A stretch of DNA of 64,000 nt from Mycolicibacterium hippocampi. GTDB lineage: Bacteria > Actinomycetota > Actinomycetes > Mycobacteriales > Mycobacteriaceae. The notes below the pieces were generated by a model. That model was not told where the DNA came from, ran no database searches, and worked only from the letters and a program-made list of their open reading frames with translations. Positions 42,063 to 52,684 of the stretch are shown here, in pieces. Positions within the stretch are counted from its first letter, which is position 1, and every line of letters starts with the position of its first letter. The translations under genes were made by a program, and so were the position numbers. The stretch is taken from NCBI RefSeq assembly GCF_010723735.1, contig NZ_BLLB01000002.1, positions 806,001 to 870,000 on the forward strand. Reading direction: 5' to 3'.

Positions 42063-43256
42063 ATGGGTCTGTTCGACGGTGCCGAGGACGTCGGCAAAGT
42101 TGTCAGCGATGTCGTTGACGGTCGCGCCCCGCTCGGGTCGTCGGTCCTGGATGCGGGACGGATGCTGATCGCCGAGATGCGCGGGACCACCGGCTCGGGC
42201 ACCCCCGAATTCGGCGAGTCATTCAGGCACGGTGCGGTGCGATTCTCCGGTGCCGCCGAGACGGTGAGCGCGGCCTACCCGGGCGGAGAATGGCAGGGTG
42301 CGGGCGCCGAGGCCTATGCGGCCGCAAACCGTCGACAGTCCGACCACGCGATGTCGATGGCAGTGCTGGACCGCGACGTGCAGACCGTCATCGCACGGGA
42401 GGCCGACCAGGTGGCCTATCACCGCGCCCGGCTGGACGACCAGTCCGAATACCTGGGTGGCCTGAGCTACGCCACCTCGTCGATCGCCCGCATTCCCGGC
42501 GTGGGCGAGGCGATGAAGGCGGTATTCGAGTTGTCGGCGGTGAAATCCGCCCTGAGCGTCAGCAGCGCGGAACTCGATCAGCTCTCGCTGGAGGTCGGCG
42601 ACAACGCCGCACACCTGCAGCGACTCGCCGGTGAATACTCGGCGCTGACGGAGAGGAAAGGAGCCCCGGTCAAACCCGACGACGTACCCGGACGGCCGGC
42701 GTCCGACGAGCCGCCGGCGTCCGAGCCGGTTGACTCCGCCGCTGAGCAGTCCCTACCGGTCGCGGAGCCGCTGCGGATCGCCGAGGTGACACCTGAACTC
42801 CCGCCGACTCACGTCACCGGCGGCGCGGCACCGTTGCCGGCCGACAGGCCCGTGCCACCGGCGCCCACATCGGCGATGCCGACCGATGCGATGTCGGGTA
42901 TGTCCTCGGCCTTCGGGCTCGTCGGCGGCATGATCGGATCGATGGTCGCCCCGATGGCAGCCGTGATGACCGGGGTCGCCGGGGCTGCGGGCCAGTCGTT
43001 GTCCGCGCTGACCTCGGCAGGGGGCGCCGACACCGGTGGATCCGTCGGCGATGAGGTCGTCGCACGGACGCCCGCCGACGACCCGGCCGACGATGGTTCC
43101 GACCGGGACGTCGACAGCGCAGACAGCGACGTCGGCGCCGGCGGCGCTGCGTCCACCGGCGTTGCCGAACCCCCGGGTTCACCGCCGCTGCCGCGGGACG
43201 AGGTGGAATCCGGGCCGCCGCCCGCACCGCCGGCGCCGACGAGACCGCCGCAATAG
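42063..43256 (+). CDS. espE: EspE-like ESX-1 associated protein (EspA/EspE family)
   Basis: 397 aa from ATG 42063 (upstream GGGAAGGGG). The N-terminal helical domain (about 1-200) has the EspA/EspE pattern: PGGEWQGAGAEAYAAANRR (WxG turn plus YxxxN) followed by MAVLDRDVQTVIAREADQVAYHRARLD. Residues 200-270 are Pro/acid-rich, then a short hydrophobic Gly/Ala/Met segment at about 280-320 (GLVGGMIGSMVAPMAAVMTG) and an acidic Pro-rich tail. M. tuberculosis EspE lacks this arrangement and has Pro-rich middle repeats, so this is a divergent orthologue judged mainly by position. Secretion-linked role inferred. Confidence 0.72.
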   Translation: MGLFDGAEDVGKVVSDVVDGRAPLGSSVLDAGRMLIAEMRGTTGSGTPEFGESFRHGAVRFSGAAETVSAAYPGGEWQGAGAEAYAAANRRQSDHAMSMAVLDRDVQTVIAREADQVAYHRARLDDQSEYLGGLSYATSSIARIPGVGEAMKAVFELSAVKSALSVSSAELDQLSLEVGDNAAHLQRLAGEYSALTERKGAPVKPDDVPGRPASDEPPASEPVDSAAEQSLPVAEPLRIAEVTPELPPTHVTGGAAPLPADRPVPPAPTSAMPTDAMSGMSSAFGLVGGMIGSMVAPMAAVMTGVAGAAGQSLSALTSAGGADTGGSVGDEVVARTPADDPADDGSDRDVDSADSDVGAGGAASTGVAEPPGSPPLPRDEVESGPPPAPPAPTRPPQ

Positions 43257-43274
43257 AGAGCAGGAGTCCCCCAT

Positions 43275-43613
43275 ATGTCCCGTGCGTCAGTGAAGGTCAC
43301 CACCGACCACCTCCGGACCCTGGCCGGCAGACACGGCCAGGCGGCGGTCGAATTCAGCCACGCCGGCGACTCGGTGTCCGGTGTGGACAGCGGGATCCGC
43401 ACATCACACGGCACCATCGCGTCGTCCACTGCGCGCGCCGTCGAGGCGATCCAGCAGGCGAGACATGATGCCGCGAACAGCGCCGCCGACCGATCGCGCT
43501 CCCTCGGCGACACCTTGACGGCCGCTGCCGATGGTTATGAGACAACCGATTTCGACTCGGGGCGCCGGCTGGACGAACTGACTCGGCGCGGCGCGCTGCG
43601 GCTGTCGCCATGA
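43275..43613 (+). CDS. espF: EspF/EspC-like type VII secretion substrate
   Basis: 112 aa from ATG 43275. Helical, with LRTLAGRHGQAAVEF and GDSVSGVDSGIRTSHGTIAS resembling EspC (LxxLAxxHxxAAV..THG) and a C-terminal YETTD, the YxxxD/E secretion signal of type VII substrates. Located where Rv3865 (espF) lies. Starts 18 bp after the espE-like gene; its stop overlaps the espG1 start (ATGA). Orthology is by position and pattern. Confidence 0.72.
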   Translation: MSRASVKVTTDHLRTLAGRHGQAAVEFSHAGDSVSGVDSGIRTSHGTIASSTARAVEAIQQARHDAANSAADRSRSLGDTLTAAADGYETTDFDSGRRLDELTRRGALRLSP

Positions 43614-44479
43614 CGGCCGGCGCGTTCTTCGGAGACGGTGAGCCCACCCACTACGACGATGTGGTCGGGGTGGAAGTGACCATCGACGGCCTGTTGGTCA
43701 TCGCCGATCGTCTCCACCTCGTGGACTTCCCGCTGTCTCTGGGCATCCGGCCGAACATCCCCTATGAAGACCAGCGGGTCCTGGTGTGGGACCAGGTGAC
43801 CCGGGACTTGACCGCGCAGGGGATTCTCACCGCGTTCGGCGACCCACATCCGGAGGTCGCTGCGATGGTCGACGCCCTGAGTCGGCCCGATCGAACCCTG
43901 GACTGCCGTTGGTGGCGCCGCGACGTGGGTGGCAAAATGGTGCGCTTCGTGGTGTGTCGCAAGGGGGAACGTCATGTCGTCGCCGCGCGCGATGAGGACA
44001 TGCTGGTGTTGCAGCGGGTGGCTCCGCAGGTCGGCCTGGCGCCCATGGTGAACGTGGTCATCGGCGATGCAACACCGGCGGAGGTCGAACCGCTGACCGG
44101 TATCGCGGCGAAGTTGGCAGAAGCCCGGACCGCGGATGAACTCGGACAGTACGGCCTGCCACCGTCGTCGGCCCGGATCTACGCCGACGCGACCACGAAT
44201 CCGGACAGCTGGGTGGAGATCACCGCCAACGAGCGCCACCCGGGGGGGACGTACTCGCAGGCGGGGGTGGGGGCCGGAGTTCTCGATTCGGCGCACGGCA
44301 GAATCGTCTCGATTCCGCGTCGGGTCAGCGGGGAGCTGTACGGCAGCTTCCTGCCCGGGACGCCGGAGAACCTGCAGCGCGCCCTCGACGGCCTCATGGA
44401 GTTCCTTCCCTCCGGAACCTGGTTCGACCGCCACGTCGGGGCCGACGCAGGTGAGACCGACGCATCGTTGCCGGACTGA
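43610..44479 (+). CDS. espG1: EspG1, cytosolic chaperone of ESX-1 PE/PPE substrates
   Basis: 289 aa from ATG 43610. Collinear with Rv3866 over almost the whole length: VVGVEVTIDGLLVIADRLHLVDF, LGIRPNIPYED, RWWRRDVGGKMVRFVVCRKG, MLVLQRVAPQVGLAPMV, YADATTNPDSWVEI and SGELYGSFLPGT. EspG proteins bind the tips of PE-PPE dimers to keep them soluble and direct them to their ESX system; in this cluster the client is PE35/PPE68. Its extra N-terminal residues vary between species. Confidence 0.95.
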   Translation: MTAGAFFGDGEPTHYDDVVGVEVTIDGLLVIADRLHLVDFPLSLGIRPNIPYEDQRVLVWDQVTRDLTAQGILTAFGDPHPEVAAMVDALSRPDRTLDCRWWRRDVGGKMVRFVVCRKGERHVVAARDEDMLVLQRVAPQVGLAPMVNVVIGDATPAEVEPLTGIAAKLAEARTADELGQYGLPPSSARIYADATTNPDSWVEITANERHPGGTYSQAGVGAGVLDSAHGRIVSIPRRVSGELYGSFLPGTPENLQRALDGLMEFLPSGTWFDRHVGADAGETDASLPD

Positions 44480-44494
44480 GAGAGGCGATACACG

Positions 44495-44998
44495 GTGGCC
44501 GTACCCCCGCCCGGTGATTCCCCTTCCGAGGAGGCGAATCACGACGATCTGGCGGCGCTGGACTTCGGCGTCGTCGGCGACGGCGCGGGGGAGACAGACC
44601 TGGGGGCGATCCTCGGCGGCTACTCCTCGGCCAGTGCGGTCGACGCCACTGCACACGACGACGGGGCGATGCACACATTCACGGTCACCAACCCTCCCGG
44701 CACGGTGACAGTGACGACCTACCTGGACGGGCGGGTGCAGCAGATCGAGCTGTCGCCCAAGGCGGCCACGCTGGCCGAGGCCGTCCTCGCCGACGAGATC
44801 GTGGTCGTCGCCGACTTGGCAACCCGAGACGCCAGGTCCGCCCAGTACACCTTCATGCTGGACGGCATGCGAGCACACGGACACGACAACGTCGCCACCC
44901 GAGACTTTCTGAATCGCGATCTCGATCTGCCCACCCCTGAACAGGCTCAGGCCGCAAGGGCCGAACTGTTCACAACCCGCTATGCAGGTGAGGAATGA
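44495..44998 (+). CDS. espH: EspH, ESX-1 associated protein
   Basis: 167 aa from GTG 44495. Matches Rv3867: DLAALDFG near the start, HTFTVTNPPGTVTVTTYLDGRVQQIEL, LADEIVVVADLATRDARSAQYTF, and LPTPEQAQAARAELFTTRYA at the end. Required for or associated with secretion of EspE/EspF-type substrates in other mycobacteria. Stop codon overlaps the eccA1 start by ATGA. Confidence 0.93.
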   Translation: MAVPPPGDSPSEEANHDDLAALDFGVVGDGAGETDLGAILGGYSSASAVDATAHDDGAMHTFTVTNPPGTVTVTTYLDGRVQQIELSPKAATLAEAVLADEIVVVADLATRDARSAQYTFMLDGMRAHGHDNVATRDFLNRDLDLPTPEQAQAARAELFTTRYAGEE

Positions 44999-46716
44999 CC
45001 GAACATCTGGCAAGTGTCTTCGGCACCGCGGTGGGCATGCTGCCCACCTCCCCGGCCCGGTCGCTGGACATGTTCACCGACATCACCATTGCCGACGAAT
45101 CCGCCTGTGACGCATGGGTGGGCCGCATCCGCTGCGGCGACACCGACCGGGTGACGATGTTTCGGGCGTGGTACTCGCGGACCAACTTCGGGCAGCTCGC
45201 CGGGGCCGCCGAGATCTCGATGAACAGCCTGGGCGCCCGCATCCCGATCGGCGGGCAGTACGGGGACATCACCTATCCGGTGAACTCTCCGCTGGCCATC
45301 ACCATGGGATTCGCGGTCACCGAAGCCGCCGAGGGCAACTACGCCGACGCGATGGAGGCTCTCGAAGCAATCCCGTCCGCGGACGCCGAGCACCTGGTGT
45401 CCTGGGTGAAGGCCGTGATCTACGGTGCGGCGCAGCGCTGGACCGATGTGATCGAGGAGGTGCGGGGCGCCGGTTCGTGGCCGGACAAGTTCCTGGCCGC
45501 CGCGGCCGGGGTCGCGCACGGGGTGGCCGCGGCCAATCTCGGCCTGTTCACCGAGGCCGAACGGCGCCTGATGGAGTCGAATTCGTCACCCGCAGGTGAG
45601 GCGTGTGCTCCCGCAATCGCCTGGTACCTGGCGATGACCCGCCGAGGTCAGGGCAACGAGGAGGCCGCGGTCGCCCTGCTGGAGTGGCTGCAGGCAACCC
45701 ATCCCTCACCGAAAGTCGCGGCAGCGCTCCAGGATCCGACGTACCGACTGGAGACCACCACCGCCGAGAAGATCGCCGCCCGCCGCGACGCGTGGGATCC
45801 CGCCAGCGTGGTCGCGGACAACTCCGGCCGGGAGAGACTGCTGGCGCAAGCGCAGTCGGAACTGGACCGCCAGATCGGCCTGACGCGGGTGAAGGACCAG
45901 ATCGAAGGTTACCGCGCAGCCACCCAGATGGCCAAGGTACGAGCGGCCCGCGGGATGAAGGTCGCTCAGGCATCCAAACACATGATCTTCACCGGCCCAC
46001 CGGGAACCGGCAAGACGACCATCGCACGCGTCGTCGCCAACATCCTCACCGGTCTGGGTGTGATCGCCGAACCGAAACTCGTCGAGACATCCCGCAAGGA
46101 CTTCGTTGCCGAGTACGAAGGACAGTCGGCGGTCAAGACCGCACGCACCATCGATCGGGCGATGGGAGGTGTGCTTTTCATCGACGAGGCCTACACCCTG
46201 GTGCAGGAACGCGACGGCCGTGCAGATCCGTTCGGCACCGAGGCTCTCGATACGCTACTGGCCCGGATGGAGAATGACCGCGACCGGCTCGTGGTGATCA
46301 TCGCCGGCTACGGCAACGACATCGACCGGTTGCTGGAAACCAACGACGGCCTGCGCTCGCGCTTCTCCACCCGCATCGAGTTCGACTCCTACTCACCGGA
46401 AGAGATCGTCGACATCGCGAAAGTGATTGCCGCCGGCGGCGATTCAACCCTCAGCGACGAGGCGGCCAAACAAGTGCTGGACGCGGCGACGCTGTTGTCC
46501 CAGAGCACCGTGAGCGGCAAGCCGGCACTCGACGTCGCGGGAAATGGACGTTACGCACGTCAGCTCGTGGAAGCCGGCGAGCAGACCCGCGACATGCGGC
46601 TGGCCCGGTCGCTGGACATCGAATCCCTTGCCACCGAACAGCTCAGCGAGATCAGCGGTGAGGACATGGCTGCAGCGATCGCGTCGGTGCACGGCCGACT
46701 GAATCCGAGCGGGTAG
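44995..46716 (+). CDS. eccA1: EccA1, AAA+ ATPase of ESX-1
   Basis: 573 aa. N-terminal TPR-like helical domain (about 1-280), then a CbbX-type AAA+ domain: Walker A GPPGTGKTT at about 333-341, Walker B FIDEAYTL at about 395, and sensor/arginine-finger region around TNDGLRSRFSTR. Cytosolic unfoldase-like factor that acts on ESX-1 substrates. The start overlaps espH (ATGA). Confidence 0.96.
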   Translation: MTEHLASVFGTAVGMLPTSPARSLDMFTDITIADESACDAWVGRIRCGDTDRVTMFRAWYSRTNFGQLAGAAEISMNSLGARIPIGGQYGDITYPVNSPLAITMGFAVTEAAEGNYADAMEALEAIPSADAEHLVSWVKAVIYGAAQRWTDVIEEVRGAGSWPDKFLAAAAGVAHGVAAANLGLFTEAERRLMESNSSPAGEACAPAIAWYLAMTRRGQGNEEAAVALLEWLQATHPSPKVAAALQDPTYRLETTTAEKIAARRDAWDPASVVADNSGRERLLAQAQSELDRQIGLTRVKDQIEGYRAATQMAKVRAARGMKVAQASKHMIFTGPPGTGKTTIARVVANILTGLGVIAEPKLVETSRKDFVAEYEGQSAVKTARTIDRAMGGVLFIDEAYTLVQERDGRADPFGTEALDTLLARMENDRDRLVVIIAGYGNDIDRLLETNDGLRSRFSTRIEFDSYSPEEIVDIAKVIAAGGDSTLSDEAAKQVLDAATLLSQSTVSGKPALDVAGNGRYARQLVEAGEQTRDMRLARSLDIESLATEQLSEISGEDMAAAIASVHGRLNPSG

Positions 46717-46719
46717 CTG

Positions 46720-48210
46720 ATGGCGGGATTCCGGCTCACCACCAAGGTCCAGGTCAGCGGCTGGCGTTTCCTGCTTCGCCGCGTCGAGCACGCGATCGTG
46801 CGTCGCGACACCCGGATGTTCGACGATCCGCTGCAGTTCTACAGCCGCGCGGTGACCGCGGGCATAGTCATCGCGGTCCTGATCTGCCTGGGCGCAGCGT
46901 TGCTCGCCTACTTCAAACCACTCGGAAAGCGGGGCGGTGACAGCCTTCTGGTCGACCGCACCACCAACCAGCTGTACGTGGTGCTGCCGGACAGCGGGCA
47001 GCTGCGGCCTGTGTACAACCTGACCTCCGCGCGGTTGGTTCTCGGCAACAACAACACCCCGGTGGCGGTCAAGTCCGAGGAACTCGACAGGATGCCGAAG
47101 GGGCAGCCGCTCGGCATCCCGGGCGCACCGTATGCCACCCCGGTGTCCTCGGCGCCCGAGTCGCAGTGGACATTGTGCGACACCGTCATCAAGCCGGAAA
47201 GTGTTGCGCCGACCGTCGATACCGCGGTACTGATCATGCCGCTGGCTCTGGACTCGTCCGTCGGGCCACTGCGCCCCGAACAGGGCATGCTGATCTCCTA
47301 TGAGAACCAGGACTGGCTGGTCACCGAGGCCGGACGGCACGCCATCGACCTGTCCGACCGGGCTGTCACCTCCGCGGTCGGGATCCCCGTCACGGCGCGC
47401 TCGACGCCGATCTCGGAAGGGGTGTTCAACGCGCTGCCCGACGCGGGCCCGTGGCGACTGCCCGACATCCCCGGTGCGGGTGCGCCGAACACGGTGGGCC
47501 TGCCGCCGGAACTGGTGATCGGATCGGTGTTCAAGACCGTCACCGATTCCGGCGAGCTGGCCGACGAACAGAACTACGTGGTGTTGGCCGGCGGTGTGGC
47601 CAAGGTCAACGACACCACCGCAGCCGCGCTGCGAGCCACCAACTCCTACGGGCTGATCTCGCCGCCGTCGATGGAACCGAGCGCGGTCGCTCGGATCGTC
47701 GAGCAGGTGTACAACTCGCCGTTGCCGGACAGCCCAATGGACGTCCTTCTGCGGGAGGACATCCCGACGTTGTGCTGGTCCTGGCAACGTGAGCCCGGTG
47801 ACCAGGCACCCAGAACTACGGTGATCGCGGGTCGCCGGTTGCCGTTACCGGCAGAAGCCCTGAGCACCGGAATCCGACAGATCACCGGCGACGCCACGGT
47901 GCACATCGAAGGCGGACAGTACATCCGGCTGCAGTCACCCGACCCTCGCTACGGTGAGAGCCTGTACTACATCGACCCGCAGGGGGTGCGCTACGGGCTC
48001 CCGGATGAGGACGTCGCCTCGAAGCTGGGGTTGAGCGCGCCACGTACCGCTCCCTGGCAGGTGGTCAGCCTACTGGTGGATGGCCCGGTGTTGTCGAAGG
48101 AGGCGGCGCTCGTCGAACACGACACGCTGCCCTCGAATCCGAACCCCCGCAAGGTCGGTGCCGATGGTGCGGCCGCTCCCGCGGGTGTGAGCAGTGGAGG
48201 CGGCGGATGA
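46720..48210 (+). CDS. eccB1: EccB1, ESX-1 membrane core component
   Basis: 496 aa. A single transmembrane helix lies at about 46-67 ([21 protein letters not shown]), with a short cytosolic N-terminus and a large periplasmic domain with the R-type repeats. Cysteines in TLCDT and PTLCWSW form the conserved disulfide. Begins 3 bp after eccA1 and ends inside the eccCa1 start (ATGA). Ends in a Gly/Ala-rich tail. Confidence 0.96.
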   Translation: MAGFRLTTKVQVSGWRFLLRRVEHAIVRRDTRMFDDPLQFYSRAVTAGIVIAVLICLGAALLAYFKPLGKRGGDSLLVDRTTNQLYVVLPDSGQLRPVYNLTSARLVLGNNNTPVAVKSEELDRMPKGQPLGIPGAPYATPVSSAPESQWTLCDTVIKPESVAPTVDTAVLIMPLALDSSVGPLRPEQGMLISYENQDWLVTEAGRHAIDLSDRAVTSAVGIPVTARSTPISEGVFNALPDAGPWRLPDIPGAGAPNTVGLPPELVIGSVFKTVTDSGELADEQNYVVLAGGVAKVNDTTAAALRATNSYGLISPPSMEPSAVARIVEQVYNSPLPDSPMDVLLREDIPTLCWSWQREPGDQAPRTTVIAGRRLPLPAEALSTGIRQITGDATVHIEGGQYIRLQSPDPRYGESLYYIDPQGVRYGLPDEDVASKLGLSAPRTAPWQVVSLLVDGPVLSKEAALVEHDTLPSNPNPRKVGADGAAAPAGVSSGGGG

Positions 48211-50432
48211 CGACTCGCAAGTTCACCCCGATCATCAAACGGGGGCCGCGGCTGACCCCGGGCGAGATCAACGTCACCCCGCCTGAGGACCTCGGCATCG
48301 ACATCCCGCCCTCGGGTATGCAGAAGGCGCTGCCCTGGGTGCTCGGCGGGTGCATGCTCGGCATGATCGCGATCATGATCTTCAGTGGTGTGCGACAACT
48401 TTCGCCGTACATGCTGATGATGCCCCTGATGATGGTGATGGCCGCCGTGGGGTTGGTGGCCAGCGGTGGCAGCGGGGGCAAGAAGGTGCCCGAGATCAAC
48501 GCCGACCGCAAAGAGTACTTGCGTTACCTCGCGGGACTGCGCACCCGGGTGACCTCCTCGGCCGCAGCGCAGGTGACCTTCTTCAACTACCACGCACCGC
48601 ACCCGGACGACCTGCTGTCGATCATCGGCACCCACCGACAGTGGTCACGTGCCGCCAACGCGGACTTCTACGCTGCGACCAGAATCGGCATCGGATCCGA
48701 GCCCGCGGTCGACCGGTTGCTGAAGCCGGCGGTGGGCGGTGACCTCGCCGGACCTGCGGGTGCTCCCCAGGCGCACCTCGAGCCCGTCAGCCACATGTGG
48801 GTGACGAAGTTCCTGCGAACTCACGGCTTGATTCACGACTGCCCGAAACTGGTGCAGTTGCGCACATTTCCGACCATCGCGGTCGGCGGTGACGCCGACG
48901 GGGCGGCTGAACTCCTGCGAGCGATGATCTGCCACCTGGCAGTGTTCCATCCGCCGGACCTACTACAGATCCGGGTGCTCACCGACAATCCCGAGGAACC
49001 CGATTGGGCGTGGCTGAAGTGGCTGCCGCACGTCCAGCACCAGTCCGACGCCGACGCGGCGGGCTCCACCCGGATGGTGTTCACCCGGCCTGACGGGCTC
49101 AGCGATCTGGCTGCCCGAGGCCCGCACACCGCCGACGCCACGCCCAGCGGCCCGTACGTCGTCGTCGTCGACCTCACCGGTGGCCGTGCCGGCTTCCCCG
49201 CCGACGGCCGAGCTGGGGTCACCGTGCTCACGTTGGGCAACCACCGGTCCTCTTACCGGGTTCGGGTCGACGCTGACGGCACCGCCGACGACCGGCTGCC
49301 GAATCAGACGTTCCGTCTGGTGGCCAGTCAAGTGGACCGGATGACACCGGGCCAGGCCGAGCGGGTGGCGCGCAAACTCGCCGGATGGTCGATCACCGGC
49401 ACCATCATCGACAAGAGCACCCGCGTACAGAAGAAGGTCGCCACCGAGTGGCACGAGATCGTCGGGGCACAGTCCGTCGAGGAGGTGACGCCCGCGCGCT
49501 GGCGGATGTTCACCGACACCGACCGTGACCGGTTGCGGATCCCGTTCGGGCACGAACTCAAGACCGGCGACATCATGCATCTCGACATCAAGGAGGGCGC
49601 TGAGTTCGGCGCCGGCCCGCACGGCATGCTGATCGGCACCACCGGATCGGGTAAGTCGGAGTTCCTCCGCACGCTGATTCTCTCCCTGGCCGCTACACAT
49701 CATCCCGACCAGGTGAACCTCCTGCTGACAGACTTCAAGGGCGGGTCGACATTTCTGGGGATGGAGAAGCTCCCGCATACCGCTGCGGTGGTGACGAACA
49801 TGGAGGAGGAAGCCGAGCTCGTCAGCCGGATGGGGGAGGTGCTGACCGGTGAGCTGGACCGCCGGCAATCGATCCTGCGCCAGGCCGGCATCCAGGTAGG
49901 TGCCGCCGGCGCGCTGTCTGGCGTCGCCGAATACGAGAAACATCGCGAGCGCGGAGCCGACCTGCCGCCGCTGCCAACGTTGTTCGTCGTCGTGGACGAG
50001 TTCGCCGAGTTGCTGCAGAACCATCCCGACTTCATCGGGCTGTTCGACCGGATCTGCCGTGTGGGTCGGTCGCTTCGTGTCCACCTGCTGCTGGCCACGC
50101 AGTCGCTGAACACCGGCGGCACCCGCATCGACAAGCTGGAGCCCAACCTGACCTACCGGATCGCGCTGCGCACCACCAGTTCTGCAGAGTCCAAGGCGGT
50201 CATCGGGACCCCGGAGGCGCAGTACATCTCGAATAAAGAGAGTGGCGTCGGGTTCCTGCGAGTGGGGATGGAGGATCCGGTCAAGTTCCAGACCGTGTAC
50301 ACCGGGAACCCCTATGTGCCGGTTACGGTGGCGTCCGGCGATGGGGACGCCGCGCCGCGGGCAGTGGACAACAGCATTCGCATCCACCGCTTCACCGCCG
50401 CCCCGATCCTCGACGCGACGGTGGTCCAATGA
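48207..50432 (+). CDS. eccCa1: EccCa1, FtsK/SpoIIIE-type ATPase subunit (first half)
   Basis: 741 aa. Two N-terminal helices (about 35-55 and 58-78) anchor it; then DUF and ATPase-1 domain with Walker [10 protein letters not shown] at about 477-485, and the FtsK-type [11 protein letters not shown]alker B at about 595. In ESX-1 the EccC motor is split in two chains, EccCa1 and EccCb1. Forms the hexameric motor with EccCb1 and interacts with EccB1/D1. Overlaps eccCb1 by ATGA. Confidence 0.96.
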   Translation: MTTRKFTPIIKRGPRLTPGEINVTPPEDLGIDIPPSGMQKALPWVLGGCMLGMIAIMIFSGVRQLSPYMLMMPLMMVMAAVGLVASGGSGGKKVPEINADRKEYLRYLAGLRTRVTSSAAAQVTFFNYHAPHPDDLLSIIGTHRQWSRAANADFYAATRIGIGSEPAVDRLLKPAVGGDLAGPAGAPQAHLEPVSHMWVTKFLRTHGLIHDCPKLVQLRTFPTIAVGGDADGAAELLRAMICHLAVFHPPDLLQIRVLTDNPEEPDWAWLKWLPHVQHQSDADAAGSTRMVFTRPDGLSDLAARGPHTADATPSGPYVVVVDLTGGRAGFPADGRAGVTVLTLGNHRSSYRVRVDADGTADDRLPNQTFRLVASQVDRMTPGQAERVARKLAGWSITGTIIDKSTRVQKKVATEWHEIVGAQSVEEVTPARWRMFTDTDRDRLRIPFGHELKTGDIMHLDIKEGAEFGAGPHGMLIGTTGSGKSEFLRTLILSLAATHHPDQVNLLLTDFKGGSTFLGMEKLPHTAAVVTNMEEEAELVSRMGEVLTGELDRRQSILRQAGIQVGAAGALSGVAEYEKHRERGADLPPLPTLFVVVDEFAELLQNHPDFIGLFDRICRVGRSLRVHLLLATQSLNTGGTRIDKLEPNLTYRIALRTTSSAESKAVIGTPEAQYISNKESGVGFLRVGMEDPVKFQTVYTGNPYVPVTVASGDGDAAPRAVDNSIRIHRFTAAPILDATVVQ

Positions 50433-52180
50433 GCATCGAACCCGAGCAGAAGGTGCTGCGCGAGGTCGTACTCAACCAGCTCACCACCGGAGACAACCAC
50501 GCGTATCGAATGTGGCTGCCCCCCTTGGCTGATCCCACGCCGGTCAACGAACTCGTCGCCCGCGACTACGACCGAAGACCGCTGCGGATCGGGCTCGGGA
50601 TCATGGACGAGCCGCGGCGGCACCGGCAGGAGGTGTGGGGCATCGACGTCGCGACCGCGGCCGGCAACATCGCCGTCGGTGGTGCGCCGCAGACGGGCAA
50701 GTCGACCTTCCTGCAGACGTTCATCCTCTCGGCTGCCGCGTCTCATACCCCGCGTGAGCTGCAGTTCTACTGCGTCGACATGGGCGGCGGCGGCCTGATG
50801 TACATCGAGGATCTGCCCCATGTCGGCGGCGTTGCCACCCGGGCCGAACCCGACCGCGTCAACCGGGTGATCGCCGAGGTGAAAGCCGTTCTGCGGCAGC
50901 GTGAGCAGACGTTCAAGCAGTACCGTGTGGGGTCGATGGCCGATTACCGGCAGATGCGCGAGGACCCGAACAACCCGGCGTCTGCGGATCCGTTCGGCGA
51001 CGTGTTCCTGGTGATCGACGGCTGGCCGGCCTTCGCCGCGGAGTTCACCGATCTGGAAGCGGTCGTGCAGGACATCGCCGGCCAGGGGCTGGCCTACGGT
51101 GTGCACACCGTGATCTCCACGCCGAGGTGGACGGAGCTCAAGGCACGCATCCGGGACTATCTGGGCACCAAGGTGGAGTTCCGGCTGGGAGATGTGAATG
51201 AGACGCAGGTGGACCGCATCACCCGCGAGATCCCGCTGAACCGGCCGGGGCGTGCCGTGTCAACCGACAAGCACCACTTGATGATCGGGGTGCCACGGCT
51301 CGACGGTGTGCACAGCGCCGACGGCCTGGTGCCGGCCATGTCGGCCGCTGTGCAGGAGGTCGCCGCGCGCCATACCGACGAGGCGCCTCGGGTGCGCGTC
51401 CTGCCCGACCGGATCCACCTGCACCAACTGGACCCGGCGCCTCCGGGGCCGGAATCGGACTACCGGACCCGTTGGACGATTCCGGTGGGTGTGCGGGAGT
51501 CGGACCTCACGGTGGCGCACAGCCACATGCACAGCAGTCCGCACCACCTGATCTTCGGCGCACCCAAATCCGGCAAGACCACCATCGCCCACGCGGTGGC
51601 GCGGGCGATCTGCGCTCGGAACAACCCCGATCAGGTGCGCTTCATGGTCGCCGACTACCGGTCAGGCTTGCTGGAGGCGGTCCCGGACACCCATCTGCTG
51701 GCCGCCGGAGCGATCAACCGCAACCACACCACCCTCGAGGCGTCGATCAAGGCCCTGGCGATCAATCTGACCAAGCGGCTGCCGCCGGCAGACCTGACGC
51801 CGTCGCAGCTGCGAGCGCGTTCATGGTGGACGGGCCCGGACATCGTGCTGCTGGTTGACGACTGGCACATGATCGTGGCGGCTGGAGGGATGCTGTCGCC
51901 GATGGCACCGCTGTCGCCGCTGCTGCCCGCCGCCGCCGACATCGGTCTGCACATCATCGTCACGTGCCAGATGAGCCAGGCACACCGGGCCACCATGGAC
52001 AAGTTCGTCGGAGCGGCGTACGGGGCCGGAACGCCCACGATGTTTCTCTCCGGGGAGAAGCAGGACTTCCCGTCGCGGGAGATTCTGGTCAAGAAACGGC
52101 CCCCAGGTCAGGCATTTTTTGTCACCCCCGATGGGAAGGAAGTGATCCAAGCGGCGTATGTGGATCCACCCGAAGAATAA
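50429..52180 (+). CDS. eccCb1: EccCb1, FtsK/SpoIIIE-type ATPase subunit (second half)
   Basis: 583 aa with two ATPase domains (ATPase-2 and -3). Walker A motifs GGAPQTGKS at about 84-92 and GAPKSGKTT at about 377-385; Walker B-like LVIDGW and LLVDDW. ATPase-3 is the site that binds the C-terminal signal of EsxB in ESX-1. Encoded directly after EccCa1; the PE35 gene follows 178 bp downstream. Confidence 0.96.
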   Translation: MSIEPEQKVLREVVLNQLTTGDNHAYRMWLPPLADPTPVNELVARDYDRRPLRIGLGIMDEPRRHRQEVWGIDVATAAGNIAVGGAPQTGKSTFLQTFILSAAASHTPRELQFYCVDMGGGGLMYIEDLPHVGGVATRAEPDRVNRVIAEVKAVLRQREQTFKQYRVGSMADYRQMREDPNNPASADPFGDVFLVIDGWPAFAAEFTDLEAVVQDIAGQGLAYGVHTVISTPRWTELKARIRDYLGTKVEFRLGDVNETQVDRITREIPLNRPGRAVSTDKHHLMIGVPRLDGVHSADGLVPAMSAAVQEVAARHTDEAPRVRVLPDRIHLHQLDPAPPGPESDYRTRWTIPVGVRESDLTVAHSHMHSSPHHLIFGAPKSGKTTIAHAVARAICARNNPDQVRFMVADYRSGLLEAVPDTHLLAAGAINRNHTTLEASIKALAINLTKRLPPADLTPSQLRARSWWTGPDIVLLVDDWHMIVAAGGMLSPMAPLSPLLPAAADIGLHIIVTCQMSQAHRATMDKFVGAAYGAGTPTMFLSGEKQDFPSREILVKKRPPGQAFFVTPDGKEVIQAAYVDPPEE

Positions 52181-52358
52181 GTGTGCAGAGCACCCCCTGT
52201 CGGCGGTTAGTATTGTTTCCGGGAACGTCCAGCAAATGTGGGGCGACCCGCGAAAGCAATCGGGTCGGGGGATCTTCGAGCTCTCTCACAGGGGATTGCT
52301 GCCGTGTAAACGACAGTTGAATACACCGTTGTGTCCAAGACTGGTGAGGAGTCAGCAA
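52181..52358. promoter_or_regulatory. Intergenic region before PE35, probable internal ESX-1 promoter
   Basis: 178 bp. A local AT-rich block (TTAGTATTGTTT at about 52208-52219) and the sequence after it, relatively AT-rich again near 52310-52330, suit an independent promoter for the PE35-PPE68-esxB-esxA group, which in other mycobacteria is transcribed separately as well. Boxes not assigned. Confidence 0.45.
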
Positions 52359-52655
52359 ATGCAACCACTCAGCCACAATGCCGCTGCTGCCGGTGTCGGT
52401 GGTCAGGTCGCCGCGAACGGCGCGCGGGGTCTCGCCACCGGCACTGCCGCGACGGCGCAGGTCACCGCACTCGCACCGGCCGGCGCCGACGAGGTGTCCG
52501 CGAGCGCGGCGCTGATGTTCGCCTCCGAAGGCATCCAGACTCTGGGCATCAACGCGCTGGCTCAAGAAGAGTTGGCCCGGGCCGGTGCGACCGTCACCCA
52601 GATCGCAGCCACCTACCAGGCTGTTGATGCCGAGAACGGCGCAACGCTGGCCTGA
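52359..52655 (+). CDS. PE35: PE35, PE-family protein of ESX-1
   Basis: 98 aa from ATG 52359 (ribosome site GAGGAG). Matches Rv3872: LSHNAAAAGVGGQVAANGARG and PAGADEVSASAALMFASEGIQ; forms the PE helix hairpin that pairs with PPE68. The Pro-Glu pair itself is not present at the usual place. Secretion signal YxxxD/E is visible near the end as YQAVD. Followed 29 bp later by PPE68. Confidence 0.92.
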   Translation: MQPLSHNAAAAGVGGQVAANGARGLATGTAATAQVTALAPAGADEVSASAALMFASEGIQTLGINALAQEELARAGATVTQIAATYQAVDAENGATLA

Positions 52656-52684
52656 CCGACGAGCTGATTCGAGTCGAGTGAGCC

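Noticed and set aside
46444..47787. Open frame of 447 codons on the - strand inside eccA1/eccB1
   Set aside because: Mirror frame of two well-conserved ESX genes.
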